From NCBI GenBank assembly GCA_900550695.1, contig URTF01000050.1:1-15394 (forward strand): a stretch of DNA of 15,394 bases. The letters run 5' to 3'. How positions within the stretch are numbered: the stretch's first letter is position 1; each line of letters starts with the position of its first letter. Below the pieces are notes generated by a model that saw nothing but the letters and a program-made list of their open reading frames with translations, was not told the DNA's origin and did no database searches. The translations under genes and the position numbers were made by a program. Shown in pieces: positions 7,069-14,100 of this stretch. This DNA comes from an uncultured Ruminococcus sp. GTDB lineage: Bacteria; Bacillota; Clostridia; Oscillospirales; Ruminococcaceae.

Positions 7069-8247
7069 TTACTTTTTTGATCTTGCCACTCCCGATTCAA
7101 CTGCTGCCTTTGCAACTGCGTCCGCAACGATAACTGCAACATTCTTGTCGAATGCGTTCGGGAGGATAAAGTCTGCGCAAAGCTTATCGGCAGGAACTGC
7201 TGCTGCGATAGCGTAAGCTGCGGCACGCTTCATATCTTCGTTTATATCACTCGCACGAACTGCAAGTGCGCCCTTGAAAATTCCGGGGAATGCAACAACG
7301 TTGTTGATCTGGTTCGGGAAGTCGGAACGTCCCGTGCCGACAACGAATGCACCTGCTTCCTTTGCAGCGTCGGGCATAATTTCGGGAGTAGGATTTGCCA
7401 TTGCGAAGATAATGGACTTTTCAGCCATTGACTTTACCATTTCGGGCGAAACAAGGTTAGGCTTCGATACACCGATGAAAGCATCAGCACCCTTGAGTGC
7501 ATCGGCAAGTGTGCCTCTCTTGTGGTTCTTATTCGTGAGCTTTGCCATTTCATAGTGGGACGGATTCTTGAACTCGTCGCCGTCGCAGATTATTCCTGCG
7601 AGGTCAACCATTATAATGTCGCCCATTCCCATTGAGATGAACTGCTTTGCAATTGCACAGCCTGCCGCACCTGCGCCGTTGATAACGAGGGTCATATCCT
7701 CGAACTTCTTGCCTGCGACCTTTGCGGCATTGAGCATTGCGGCAGATGCAACGATAGCCGTTCCGTGCTGGTCATCGTGGAAAACAGGGATATCGCATCT
7801 CTCTTTGAGCTTCTTTTCGATCTCGAAACAGCGAGGTGCGGAGATATCTTCAAGGTTGATCCCGCCGAAGCTGTAGGAGATAAGCTCTACCGTGCGGACG
7901 AACTCGTCAACGTCCTTGGAATTCACGCAGATAGGGAAAGCGTCAACGCCCGCAAATTCCTTGAAAAGTGCGCATTTGCCCTCCATTACGGGCATAGACG
8001 CTCTCGGACCGATGTCGCCCAGTCCGAGAACGGCAGTACCGTCCGTGATAACAGCAACAAGGTTGTGTCTTCTTGTAAGGTCGTAGGAAAGCTCAGGGTC
8101 CTTTTCAATTTCAAGGCAAGGCTGCGCAACGCCCGGAGTGTACGCAAGCGAAAGCTGCTCACGGTTTTCGACCGTACAGCGTGAAACTACCTCGATCTTT
8201 CCCTGCCATTCGTAATGCTTCTGAAGTGATTCGTCCATAATGCTCAT
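7069..8247 (-). CDS. NAD(P)-dependent malic enzyme (oxaloacetate-decarboxylating)
   Basis: It converts malate to pyruvate and CO2 while reducing NAD(P)+, in the cytoplasm. The protein has 392 residues, the short bacterial form without a phosphotransacetylase domain. Landmarks are SLAYTPGVAQPC with the catalytic Tyr36, VITDGTAVLGLGDIGP (67-82), the active-site Lys in MEGKCALF (K91), metal ligands in NLEDISAPRCFE, FHDDQHGT (156-163), the Rossmann loop GAGAAG (192-197) and MANPTPEI. I start at the ATG at 8247 (MSIMDES), preceded by AAGAGGA; the longer frame begins inside the upstream PHP gene and has no SD. It is the second gene of a four-gene operon, 31 bp after PHP. A perfect TATAAT at 8267-8272 could provide an extra internal promoter. 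Cofactor preference is not decided. Confidence 0.95.
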   Translation of the reverse strand: MSIMDESLQKHYEWQGKIEVVSRCTVENREQLSLAYTPGVAQPCLEIEKDPELSYDLTRRHNLVAVITDGTAVLGLGDIGPRASMPVMEGKCALFKEFAGVDAFPICVNSKDVDEFVRTVELISYSFGGINLEDISAPRCFEIEKKLKERCDIPVFHDDQHGTAIVASAAMLNAAKVAGKKFEDMTLVINGAGAAGCAIAKQFISMGMGDIIMVDLAGIICDGDEFKNPSHYEMAKLTNKNHKRGTLADALKGADAFIGVSKPNLVSPEMVKSMAEKSIIFAMANPTPEIMPDAAKEAGAFVVGTGRSDFPNQINNVVAFPGIFKGALAVRASDINEDMKRAAAYAIAAAVPADKLCADFILPNAFDKNVAVIVADAVAKAAVESGVARSKK

Positions 8248-8266
8248 TTTAGTATTCCTCTTTTTT

Positions 8267-8295
8267 ATTATAATAGTATCACGCCTGCTTTGTCT
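8267..8295 (-). promoter_or_regulatory. Weak candidate internal promoter before the malic enzyme
   Basis: TATAAT (8267-8272, minus strand) has only a poor upstream hexamer (AAGACA at 18 bp spacing) within the end of the PHP gene. The predicted start would leave a very short leader that just contains the SD. It may allow extra malic enzyme transcription, but it may also be chance in AT-rich spacer. Confidence 0.3.
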
Positions 8296-9121
8296 TGTTC
8301 GCAAGCTTGATTATTTTGTCGATGTTTTCCTTTGATGTGTAGTAATTGCCGAGATGAGTGGGGCGTTCATTGTAAAGTCCGTGGAAGTCCGAACCGCCCG
8401 TTACGATAAGGTCATACTTTTCAGCGGTTTCGCAAAGCTTCTGCTGCTGTTCCTCCGTTGCAGAGTAATGATAAGCCTCAATACCGTCAATTTTGCCGCT
8501 CTGCGCAAGCTCCTCAAGAAGCTCGGCAGAATCATACATCATCGGGTGAGCCATTACAGCAACGCCCTTTGACGAATGAATAAGATCAAGCACAAAATTA
8601 ACATCGGGATATTCACGCTCAACGATGCACGTTCCGTTTTCATGATTGAAGAGTTTATGATTGAGCTTTCCGTAGAAATGAGTGGTGTAGCCGTATTCGA
8701 TGAGAGCGTGCATAATGTGCTGCTTGAAGATGCTCTTTGAACCCGTTGCGTGTTTCATAACGCTTTCAGCAGTTATCGGATAAAGCTTCATAACGTTTTC
8801 CACCATCTCGGCGGCGCATTTTCGCCTTATCTCGCAGGACTTTATGCAAAGCCCCTCCAGACGGTCGGGCTTCTGCGGAGCGTAGCAAAGAATGTGTACC
8901 TTGCGGTTACGCTTCTTGTCCCAAGCCGAAAGCTCAACACCGGGGATAGTCTGAACACCGTAGCGTTCACCAAGGACTTTTGCGCGGTTTATCGACGACA
9001 TTGTGTCATGATCGGTTATCGAAATGAAATCAATGCCCGTTTTCTTTGCCTGAACGATAATATCCTCAATTCCGAGAGAACCGTCGGAAAGAGTGGTATG
9101 GCAATGGAGGTCGCCTATCAT
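8279..9121 (-). CDS. PHP-domain phosphoesterase (TrpH/YciV-like, RNase AM family)
   Basis: This is a 280-residue stand-alone PHP metal-dependent hydrolase. Metal-site residues are all present: D4-H6-H8 in DLHCHTTLSDGS, D13, TDHDT (D37, H38, D39), E63 in PGVELSA, H76, H192 in MAHPMMY, and D245/H247 in GGSDFHG. Relatives hydrolyse 3',5'-nucleoside bisphosphates (pAp) or trim the 5' ends of RNA as RNase AM. An insertion at residues about 100-170 matches the family's cap region. The ATG at 9121 has AAGGAGA at good spacing. It is the first gene of the PHP-malic enzyme-TSCPD-ydcF operon, with a strong promoter at 9202-9230. The precise substrate (pAp or RNA) is inferred from family. Confidence 0.93.
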   Translation of the reverse strand: MIGDLHCHTTLSDGSLGIEDIIVQAKKTGIDFISITDHDTMSSINRAKVLGERYGVQTIPGVELSAWDKKRNRKVHILCYAPQKPDRLEGLCIKSCEIRRKCAAEMVENVMKLYPITAESVMKHATGSKSIFKQHIMHALIEYGYTTHFYGKLNHKLFNHENGTCIVEREYPDVNFVLDLIHSSKGVAVMAHPMMYDSAELLEELAQSGKIDGIEAYHYSATEEQQQKLCETAEKYDLIVTGGSDFHGLYNERPTHLGNYYTSKENIDKIIKLANKTKQA

Positions 9122-9201
9122 AAACTCATCTCCTTATTAAATTGGAAACAATGCGGAAAACGCTCCGCAAAACGTAAAAAGCCTGAATATACGTATGTTT
9201 A

Positions 9202-9230
9202 ATTATACCATAAAATACAGCATAAATCAA
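9202..9230 (-). promoter_or_regulatory. Promoter of the PHP-malic enzyme-TSCPD-ydcF operon
   Basis: TTGATT (9225-9230), a 17-bp spacer ending in TGG, and TATAAT (9202-9207) lie on the minus strand, a consensus extended -10 promoter. The leader runs about 75 nt from near 9195 to the ATG at 9121. It contains a small hairpin at 9152-9169 (TGCGGA/TCCGCA). Confidence 0.82.
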
Positions 9231-9288
9231 TAGTTTTTTAAAATTCGGAATGAGGTGAAAATTGCAGTATGCTTTTTCAATAGTCTGT

Positions 9289-9324
9289 ATCCCGTCTTTA
9301 AAATAAATCAAAGGCGGGATTTTT
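9289..9324 (+). terminator. Plus-strand terminator-like hairpin between the PHP and MCP promoters
   Basis: The 11-bp arms 9289-9299 and 9310-9320 (ATCCCGTCTTT / AAAGGCGGGAT, one T-G wobble) are followed by TTTT on the plus strand. No plus-strand gene is seen upstream. It may insulate the MCP promoter from stray transcription coming from the left. Confidence 0.55.
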
Positions 9325-9364
9325 GTGCAAAATATATATTTTTGAACAAATTGATAAGAAATGT

Positions 9365-9393
9365 TTGACGAATAAATCGAAATATGGTATAAT
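9365..9393 (+). promoter_or_regulatory. Promoter of the MCP gene
   Basis: TTGACG (9365-9370), a 17-bp spacer ending in TGG, and TATAAT (9388-9393) form a near-consensus extended -10 promoter of the housekeeping sigma type. Transcription starts near 9400, about 42 nt before the ATG at 9442. Confidence 0.85.
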
Positions 9394-9441
9394 ATAGGCG
9401 ACAACAATTTCTGCCGATCAGGCGGTTTGGAGGAGTTTTAT

Positions 9442-10794
9442 ATGCCACAGAAGTTTTGCCCGAATATTCCGGATAAAGTAATCAGAAATCATCTTATTGC
9501 CGTTTTCGGCGTGTGCCTTGCGTTCTGCATAATCAACCTTGTGACAGGTTATGTTCTGACGGGCATTTTAACGGCGGCTATGGGTATAATAGTTCCGCTT
9601 ATCGTACTTATTTTTATGAGGAAAGCTTCAAACCTCACAAAGGGCATCTTTCTCACGCAGGCTACGGCCGTTGTTATCGTTGTCCTTTCGGCGACCAAGG
9701 GCGAGCTTCACACTATGGCTGCGCTTTTAGCCGCAAACTTTGCCATTGGCTCGATATATAACAGCGTGATCAATATCGATATAACATGGGTGCTTACGAA
9801 TGTGCTTCTCGTTGCAGGTCTTTTTGTGAAGGACAAGGTCTACAGAGGTGCGCCGAGCAATGTTATCATCAACGGCGTTGCGGGAATAAACGTTGCCGCA
9901 TTTATGCTGAGGCTTCTTATCAAAAATACCGTTTCGCTCATCGGAAAAGCAGAGCAGGCTGCCGATGAAACAAAGGGACTTCTCGGTCAGGTCAAGCAGA
10001 AAATGGACGAAAGCAACGCCCTCGGCGAGCGTCAGGCTGACATTATGCATCAGGTTTCCGCTATCGCTTCGTCCCTCGGCGGATCGGCATCGTCCATGCT
10101 TGATATTTCAAGCAGACTTACAGCCGCTTCCGAAGAGCAGGCAAGTACCGTTGCGGATATCCTTTCCAACGTTGAAAGCTTCGCCGAGGAATCGGAGCGC
10201 TGCCTTAACGAAGCGGAATCCGCCGCAGAAGCCGCAGGCGAGAGCGCTTCAAAGCTCAACGAGAGCAACCGCAATATGCAGCAGATGGTAAAGACGATGG
10301 AAGAAATAAGCGAATCCTCGAACAAGATCAGCAGCATCATCAAGACTATCGAAGATATCTCGTTCCAGACGAATATCCTCGCCCTCAATGCAGCCGTTGA
10401 AGCCGCAAGAGCAGGCGCAGCGGGAAAAGGCTTTGCAGTCGTTGCCGATGAGGTCCGCAACCTCGCCAACAAGAGCGCAGAAGCCGCAAAGAACACCACA
10501 ACGCTTATCAACGAATCCATAAGCGCAGTATCAAACGGCACGGAATTCGCAAGAACAGCCGCAGAGCACATGGAAAGCATCATCGAATCCTCACAGCGCA
10601 GCGAAAGCCACGCAAGAAAGATCGCAGAGCTCACCGAAGCGCAGCGCAACTCCGTTGACGACATAAAGACAAGAATTGCCGCTGTATCCGATGTTATCAC
10701 GCAGAACACCGAAACCGCATCGGAGAACACCGAGATCGCACGTTCGGTAAATGCTGAGATCGAAAAGATGAATGTTCTTGTTGCGGACAGGTGA
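9442..10794 (+). CDS. Methyl-accepting chemotaxis protein, multi-pass membrane type
   Basis: This chemoreceptor or signal transducer has 450 residues from the ATG at 9442, preceded by GGAGGAG at 9429-9435; a TTG 15 nt earlier overlaps the SD and is rejected. The N-terminus carries about five or six hydrophobic helices (residues about 17-165) with only short loops and no periplasmic sensor domain. It then passes directly to a long helical cytoplasmic domain. I see no HAMP domain. The signalling tip is classical, with QTNILALNAAVEAARAGAAG (309-328) and VVADEVRNLANKSAEAA. It would control a CheA-type kinase, but no che gene is in the window, and the C-terminus lacks a CheR-tethering pentapeptide. 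Ligand sensing would occur in or near the membrane. It is transcribed alone and converges on ppk1. Confidence 0.93.
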   Translation: MPQKFCPNIPDKVIRNHLIAVFGVCLAFCIINLVTGYVLTGILTAAMGIIVPLIVLIFMRKASNLTKGIFLTQATAVVIVVLSATKGELHTMAALLAANFAIGSIYNSVINIDITWVLTNVLLVAGLFVKDKVYRGAPSNVIINGVAGINVAAFMLRLLIKNTVSLIGKAEQAADETKGLLGQVKQKMDESNALGERQADIMHQVSAIASSLGGSASSMLDISSRLTAASEEQASTVADILSNVESFAEESERCLNEAESAAEAAGESASKLNESNRNMQQMVKTMEEISESSNKISSIIKTIEDISFQTNILALNAAVEAARAGAAGKGFAVVADEVRNLANKSAEAAKNTTTLINESISAVSNGTEFARTAAEHMESIIESSQRSESHARKIAELTEAQRNSVDDIKTRIAAVSDVITQNTETASENTEIARSVNAEIEKMNVLVADR

Positions 10795-10797
10795 TTC

Positions 10798-10822
10798 AAT
10801 TCGTAATGCGTAATGCATAATG
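10798..10822. repeat. AATTCGTAATGCG tract (module 1 of the compound repeat, copy A)
   Basis: Four nt after the MCP stop, the sequence reads AATTCGTAATGCGTAATGCATAATG, a run of related 7-9 bp units. The same vocabulary (AATTCGGAATT, AATGCGTAATTCGTAATT) recurs at 15097-15186. An inverted piece, TTACGAATTA, closes the gap at 11102-11111 and forms the last codons of ppk1. Confidence 0.7.
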
Positions 10823-10850
10823 TTAAATTCGGTATTTTAACCAGAACCTC

Positions 10851-10894
10851 TGTAGGGGACGGGTTTCCTGTCCTGCACCGCAAGTCGTTAATAA
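10851..10894. repeat. GGGACGGG hairpin module (module 2, copy A)
   Basis: The stem GGGACGGG (10856-10863) / CCTGTCCT (10867-10874) has a TTT loop and two G-T wobbles. It is followed by GCACCGCAAGTCGTTAATAAA. It is nearly identical in plan to 15225-15270. It resembles REP-type dispersed hairpins; no coding potential is seen. Confidence 0.7.
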
Positions 10895-10906
10895 AAATAA
10901 AACGAA

Positions 10907-10955
10907 CACCCTTGTTTTTATCTGATAAAAGGATAACAACAAGGGTGCTTTTGTT
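10907..10955 (+). terminator. Terminator between convergent MCP and ppk1, probably bidirectional
   Basis: Arms 10907-10922 and 10932-10947 (CACCCTTGTT.TTATC / GATAA.AACAAGGGTG, one mismatch) are followed on plus by CTTTTGTTATT. On the minus strand the downstream side is TTCGTTTTATTTTTATT. It suits both the MCP transcript and the ppk1 transcript. Confidence 0.85.
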
Positions 10956-10987
10956 ATTGTGATAAACCCTATAAAAATATAAATTTA

Positions 10988-11085
10988 TACCAAACACCAA
11001 TAAAAAACTATACAAAAAATCAAGCAAAACTCTGATATATGGCTTTTGCGCCGATTTTTTTCTATAGTTTTATTGGTGTTTGGTA
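10988..11085. repeat. Full-length AAACACCA palindromic element (MITE-like)
   Basis: This 98-bp element has perfect 18-bp inverted ends, TACCAAACACCAATAAAA (10988-11005) and its complement (11068-11085). After a 2-nt slip these continue as CTATA/TATAG. Inner arms AAAAAATC (11014-11021) / GATTTTTT (11053-11060) and GCAAAA (11024-11029) / TTTTGC (11044-11049) extend the pairing, so nearly the whole element folds on itself. It has no coding capacity. The right flank is TATTAGTATCAAA, shared with the copy near 4755. It could also act as an extra terminator for ppk1. Confidence 0.8.
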
Positions 11086-11101
11086 TTAGTATCAAATGCA
11101 G

Positions 11102-13297
11102 TTACGAATTACAGGGAAAGATCTGCTTATCGGCTTTGCGGTTCTTTTTGCTGCGGCGGCGCTTTACCTTAACGTGCTTTGCGTTCGGGGCAGAGGGCTT
11201 TGTGTTCTTTACTGCGGCCTGCTGAGAAATCTGAACTGCGATAGCCGCATTTGCAACGCTTTCATCAATAAAGCTCTGCTGCGAATCAACAAGCTCCTCA
11301 CCAAGCTTCGGCTGCTTATATTTATAGGAGCTGTCGGGGAGCATGATCCTTGCCTTTACGTTATCGGCAAGCATCGTGTTGAAGATGTGGACGATCCTTT
11401 CACGGACGTGTTCATCATATATAGGCGCTGCGACCTCGACACGGCGGATAGTGTTTCTTGTCATAAAGTCGGCGGAGGAAATATAAAGCTTCATATCCTT
11501 GCCCTTACCGAACATATAGATCCTTGCGTGTTCAAGATAACGTCCGACGATGCTCGTTACCTCGATATTGTCGGTGTAGCCCTCAACTCCTGCAACAAGG
11601 CAGCAGATACCTCTTATCACCATTTGAATTTTCACGCCGCTCATCGAAGCTTCGGCAAGCTTATCGATAAGAACACGGTCGGTGACGGAGTTCATCTTCA
11701 AGCCGATATAAGCTTCTTCGCCGTTTTTGGCTTTGGCAATTTCGCCGTCGATAAGCTCGATTATCTTGTTCTGCAGGCTGAGCGGCGCAACAAGAAGATG
11801 CTGCGAGTCCTCAACGAGCGTTCCCATTGAGAGGGCGTTGAAAACCGCACCTGCTTCGGCTGCGATATCACGGTTCGCTGTCATAAGGCAAAGGTCGGTA
11901 TAAAGTGCGGAGGTCTTTTCATTGTAGTTGCCCGTGCCTATCTGGGTGATATATTCAACGCCGTTTCCGTTTTTGCGTGTGATAAGGCAGAGCTTGGAAT
12001 GAACCTTAAGGTTCTCGGGACCGTAAATTACCGTACAGCCTGCATCTTCAAGCTGTTTAGACCAGCCGATATTGTTTTCCTCGTCAAACCTTGCACGAAG
12101 CTCAACGAGAACGAGGACGTTCTTGCCGTTTTCGGCGGCGTTTACGAGTGCCTCGACTACCTTTGAATCGGACGCAACACGGTACAATGTTATCTTTATC
12201 GAAACAACATTCGGGTCATAAGCCGCTTCATTGAGCATACGCAGGAAAGGACGTATCGATTCATACGGATAATAGAGCAGAACGTCTTTTTTGAGTACCT
12301 GATCGATAACGGGCAGTTCATGAACTATCTCACGTGATCTCTGCGGAACGGCTCTCTTGAAGAAAAGCTCGGGGTCGGCACTTTCAAGCTTCGCACGGAG
12401 AGGAAAAACGCAGGAAAGGTCGAGCGGTGACTTCTGACGGAAGATCTTATCGGGTGTGAGTTCAAGATTGCTGCGCAGGAATGCGAGCGATTCCTCGTCC
12501 AGCTTGCGTGAAAGCTCCATTCTTACAGGCGAAAGCTTTTTGCGCTTCTGCAAAAGTGCGGTCATAACTTCACGCAGGTCAACTTCGTGGTCGTAGAGCG
12601 CCTCTTCCATATTTATGTCGGCATTTCGGGTGATCCTCACAAGGGATTTGCAGAGTATCTTATAATTTTTGAACACGATCGGCATATAATGAAGTATAAG
12701 CTCTTCGACAAGCATAAATCTCATTTTATTTGCGGTCGGGAGGAAGATAACACGCGAGAACGAACCGCTTGCCGCGATGATGCCGAGCTTCATCGACTGC
12801 GACTTCGATTCAAGGTGCGCAACTGCATAGATCTCCTTGTTTTTGAGGAACGGGAACGGGTGGCGCTTGTCGATTATCTGCGGCGAAATGAGCGGAAGTA
12901 TCTCCTTGGTGAAATAAACACGCAGGAATTCCTCCTCTTCCTTGGAAAGCGCCTTGAAATCGACCTGTTCAACGCCGTACTGCTCTTTAAGGCGTGACAT
13001 TATATCGCTGTAAGCCTTGTCACGCATAAGCGCAAGTTCCGTGCAGCGTGCAAAGATAGCCGTTAGCTGCTCTGCGCAGGTCATATCGGTCTTGTTGTCA
13101 CGCTCCTGATCGTCAACGAGCGTTCTGTCATAGAGCGAGCCAACTCTTATCATAAAAAATTCGTCAAGGTTGGACTGGAATATCGATGCGAAAAGCAGAC
13201 GCTCTCCGAGCGGAACACGTTCGTCCATAGCTTCTTCAAGCACACGTTCATTGAATTTAAGCCAAGAAAGCTCTCTGTTGTCATAGTATTTTTTCAT
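11102..13297 (-). CDS. ppk1: Polyphosphate kinase 1
   Basis: This enzyme polymerises the gamma-phosphate of ATP into polyphosphate, reversibly, via a phospho-histidine. The protein has 731 residues from the ATG at 13297 (SD AAAGGA); an in-frame GTG 39 nt upstream lacks an SD. Domain order is N (NRELSWLKFNERVLEEA; SNLDEFFMIRVG), head (RHPFPFLKNKEIYAV), C1 (YYPYESIRPFLRML; ENLKVHSKLCL with catalytic His433 and Lys435; IGTGNYNEKTSALYTD), and C2 (SSADFMTRNTIRRVEVAAPI). The last 80 or so residues extend past the conserved core. They are Ala/Gln/Lys rich and end in the basic stretch KVKRRRSKKNRK, and the final codons fall in an inverted AATTCGTAA repeat piece. It has a strong own promoter. No ppx gene is adjacent. 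Confidence 0.96.
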   Translation of the reverse strand: MKKYYDNRELSWLKFNERVLEEAMDERVPLGERLLFASIFQSNLDEFFMIRVGSLYDRTLVDDQERDNKTDMTCAEQLTAIFARCTELALMRDKAYSDIMSRLKEQYGVEQVDFKALSKEEEEFLRVYFTKEILPLISPQIIDKRHPFPFLKNKEIYAVAHLESKSQSMKLGIIAASGSFSRVIFLPTANKMRFMLVEELILHYMPIVFKNYKILCKSLVRITRNADINMEEALYDHEVDLREVMTALLQKRKKLSPVRMELSRKLDEESLAFLRSNLELTPDKIFRQKSPLDLSCVFPLRAKLESADPELFFKRAVPQRSREIVHELPVIDQVLKKDVLLYYPYESIRPFLRMLNEAAYDPNVVSIKITLYRVASDSKVVEALVNAAENGKNVLVLVELRARFDEENNIGWSKQLEDAGCTVIYGPENLKVHSKLCLITRKNGNGVEYITQIGTGNYNEKTSALYTDLCLMTANRDIAAEAGAVFNALSMGTLVEDSQHLLVAPLSLQNKIIELIDGEIAKAKNGEEAYIGLKMNSVTDRVLIDKLAEASMSGVKIQMVIRGICCLVAGVEGYTDNIEVTSIVGRYLEHARIYMFGKGKDMKLYISSADFMTRNTIRRVEVAAPIYDEHVRERIVHIFNTMLADNVKARIMLPDSSYKYKQPKLGEELVDSQQSFIDESVANAAIAVQISQQAAVKNTKPSAPNAKHVKVKRRRSKKNRKADKQIFPCNS

Positions 13298-13319
13298 TGC
13301 CGTTTTATCCTTTCGGTCA

Positions 13320-13346
13320 GCAGGGGGTTCACGCACACCGCCCTGC
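13320..13346 (-). other. Leader hairpin in the ppk1 5' untranslated region
   Basis: GCAGGG (13320-13325) pairs with CCCTGC (13341-13346), extended inside by GGT/ACC. It lies between the predicted transcript start (about 13362) and the SD. No riboswitch class is recognised, and the effect is unknown. Confidence 0.4.
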
Positions 13347-13368
13347 GAAGTTATGTAATTATATTTCC

Positions 13369-13397
13369 ATTATATTATAGTACGGCGTTAAAGTCAA
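13369..13397 (-). promoter_or_regulatory. Promoter of ppk1
   Basis: On the minus strand, TTGACT (13392-13397) and TATAAT (13369-13374) are 17 bp apart, near consensus. The leader is about 65 nt. I see no direct-repeat pho box of the PhoB/PhoP type next to it. Confidence 0.85.
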
Positions 13398-13523
13398 GAA
13401 AATTCTATGTTAAGCCGTCTATCTGCCGTCTATCCCGGTCAAGGTCGGGCGAGCCTCAAACATTAGATTTCAAAATTTCGCCTTAAAATAAAGAAATCGG
13501 CAGAATTTAGTCTTAATCGACTA
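13398..13523. other. Divergent spacer between the ppk1 and nfeD promoters
   Basis: No gene is seen. It holds an 11-bp direct repeat (two copies of GCCGTCTATC at about 13412-13433), a GC-rich stretch CCCGGTCAAGGTCGGGCGAGCC that may be a decayed relative of the GGGACGGG hairpin module, and a small inverted repeat TAGTC/GACTA (13508-13512, 13519-13523) just upstream of the nfeD -35 box. Confidence 0.4.
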
Positions 13524-13552
13524 TTGCAATTTTTTTGTTTTTATGTTAAGAT
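13524..13552 (+). promoter_or_regulatory. Promoter candidate for the nfeD-SPFH operon
   Basis: TTGCAA (13524-13529) and TAAGAT (13547-13552) are 17 bp apart with a T-rich spacer. The leader would be about 70 nt. A second AT-rich box (TATTAT, about 13602) closer to the gene has no convincing -35. Confidence 0.6.
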
Positions 13553-13629
13553 ATTCACAACGGATACACAGCAAGCTTTTCTTCCGTAAACACCAATGCA
13601 TATTATAAGAGAAAGACAGGTGAGATTTT

Positions 13630-14058
13630 ATGGTGATTTTCTGGATAATCGTCCTCGTTGCAGCGATACTCGCAGAGGCAGCCTCGGCAGCGCTCGTTTC
13701 AATATGGTTCGCCGCAGGTGCAGTCGCAGCACTCATCGCAGCTGCACTCGGTGCATCGTGGATAGTGCAGCTGATCCTTTTCGTAGTGTTCTCGGCAATA
13801 CTGCTGATATTCACTCGTCCGCTCGTGAAAAAGCTTTTCCCGAAGAAATTCATACCGACAAATTCCGACAGCTACGCAGGCAAGACCGCCGTTGTTGTCG
13901 AGGATATCGATTCGGCAAGAGGTCTCGGAAGAGTTCGCTTCAACGGTGTTGACTGGATAGCAGTTACGGAACACGAAGAGCTTATCCCCAAAGACACCGT
14001 TGTACGCATTAAGGAAGTCAGGGGAGCAAAACTGCTCGTTGAAAAAGCTGATGCTTAA
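13630..14058 (+). CDS. NfeD family membrane protein, short form
   Basis: The 142-residue protein has two to three transmembrane helices (about residues 2-24, 25-41, 44-62) followed by a soluble OB-fold domain (about 82-140, from YAGKTAVVVEDI to GAKLLVEK). It lacks the N-terminal ClpP-like protease domain of long NfeD proteins. Short NfeD proteins partner with SPFH/stomatin-like proteins in membrane microdomains, and here the SPFH gene follows 42 bp downstream in the same operon. The start ATG is preceded by AGGTGAGA. The molecular role beyond scaffolding is not established for the family. Confidence 0.92.
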   Translation: MVIFWIIVLVAAILAEAASAALVSIWFAAGAVAALIAAALGASWIVQLILFVVFSAILLIFTRPLVKKLFPKKFIPTNSDSYAGKTAVVVEDIDSARGLGRVRFNGVDWIAVTEHEELIPKDTVVRIKEVRGAKLLVEKADA

Positions 14059-14100
14059 ATCAGCCTGACAAAAAATCAAAAACAGAAAGAGGTAATCATT

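Noticed and set aside
9152..9169. TGCGGA/TCCGCA hairpin in the PHP leader considered as a riboswitch or terminator
   Set aside because: It has only 6 bp with a short loop, no T-run next to it, and no recognisable aptamer.
9262..9306. TTG-initiated 14-codon reading frame after GAGGTG, running into the hairpin at 9289-9320, like an attenuator leader peptide
   Set aside because: No plus-strand promoter is visible upstream, the start codon is weak, the MCP has its own promoter downstream, and no run of regulatory codons is seen.
10050..11027. 325-codon minus-strand open frame antisense to the MCP
   Set aside because: It is the complement of the Ala/Glu-rich MCP helix, has low-complexity Ser/Ala/Leu composition, and has no SD or domain.
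13588..13597. AAACACCAAT upstream of nfeD, matching the end of the palindromic element
   Set aside because: It is a single 10-bp match without the opposite end or interior blocks, and chance or a decayed remnant cannot be told apart.
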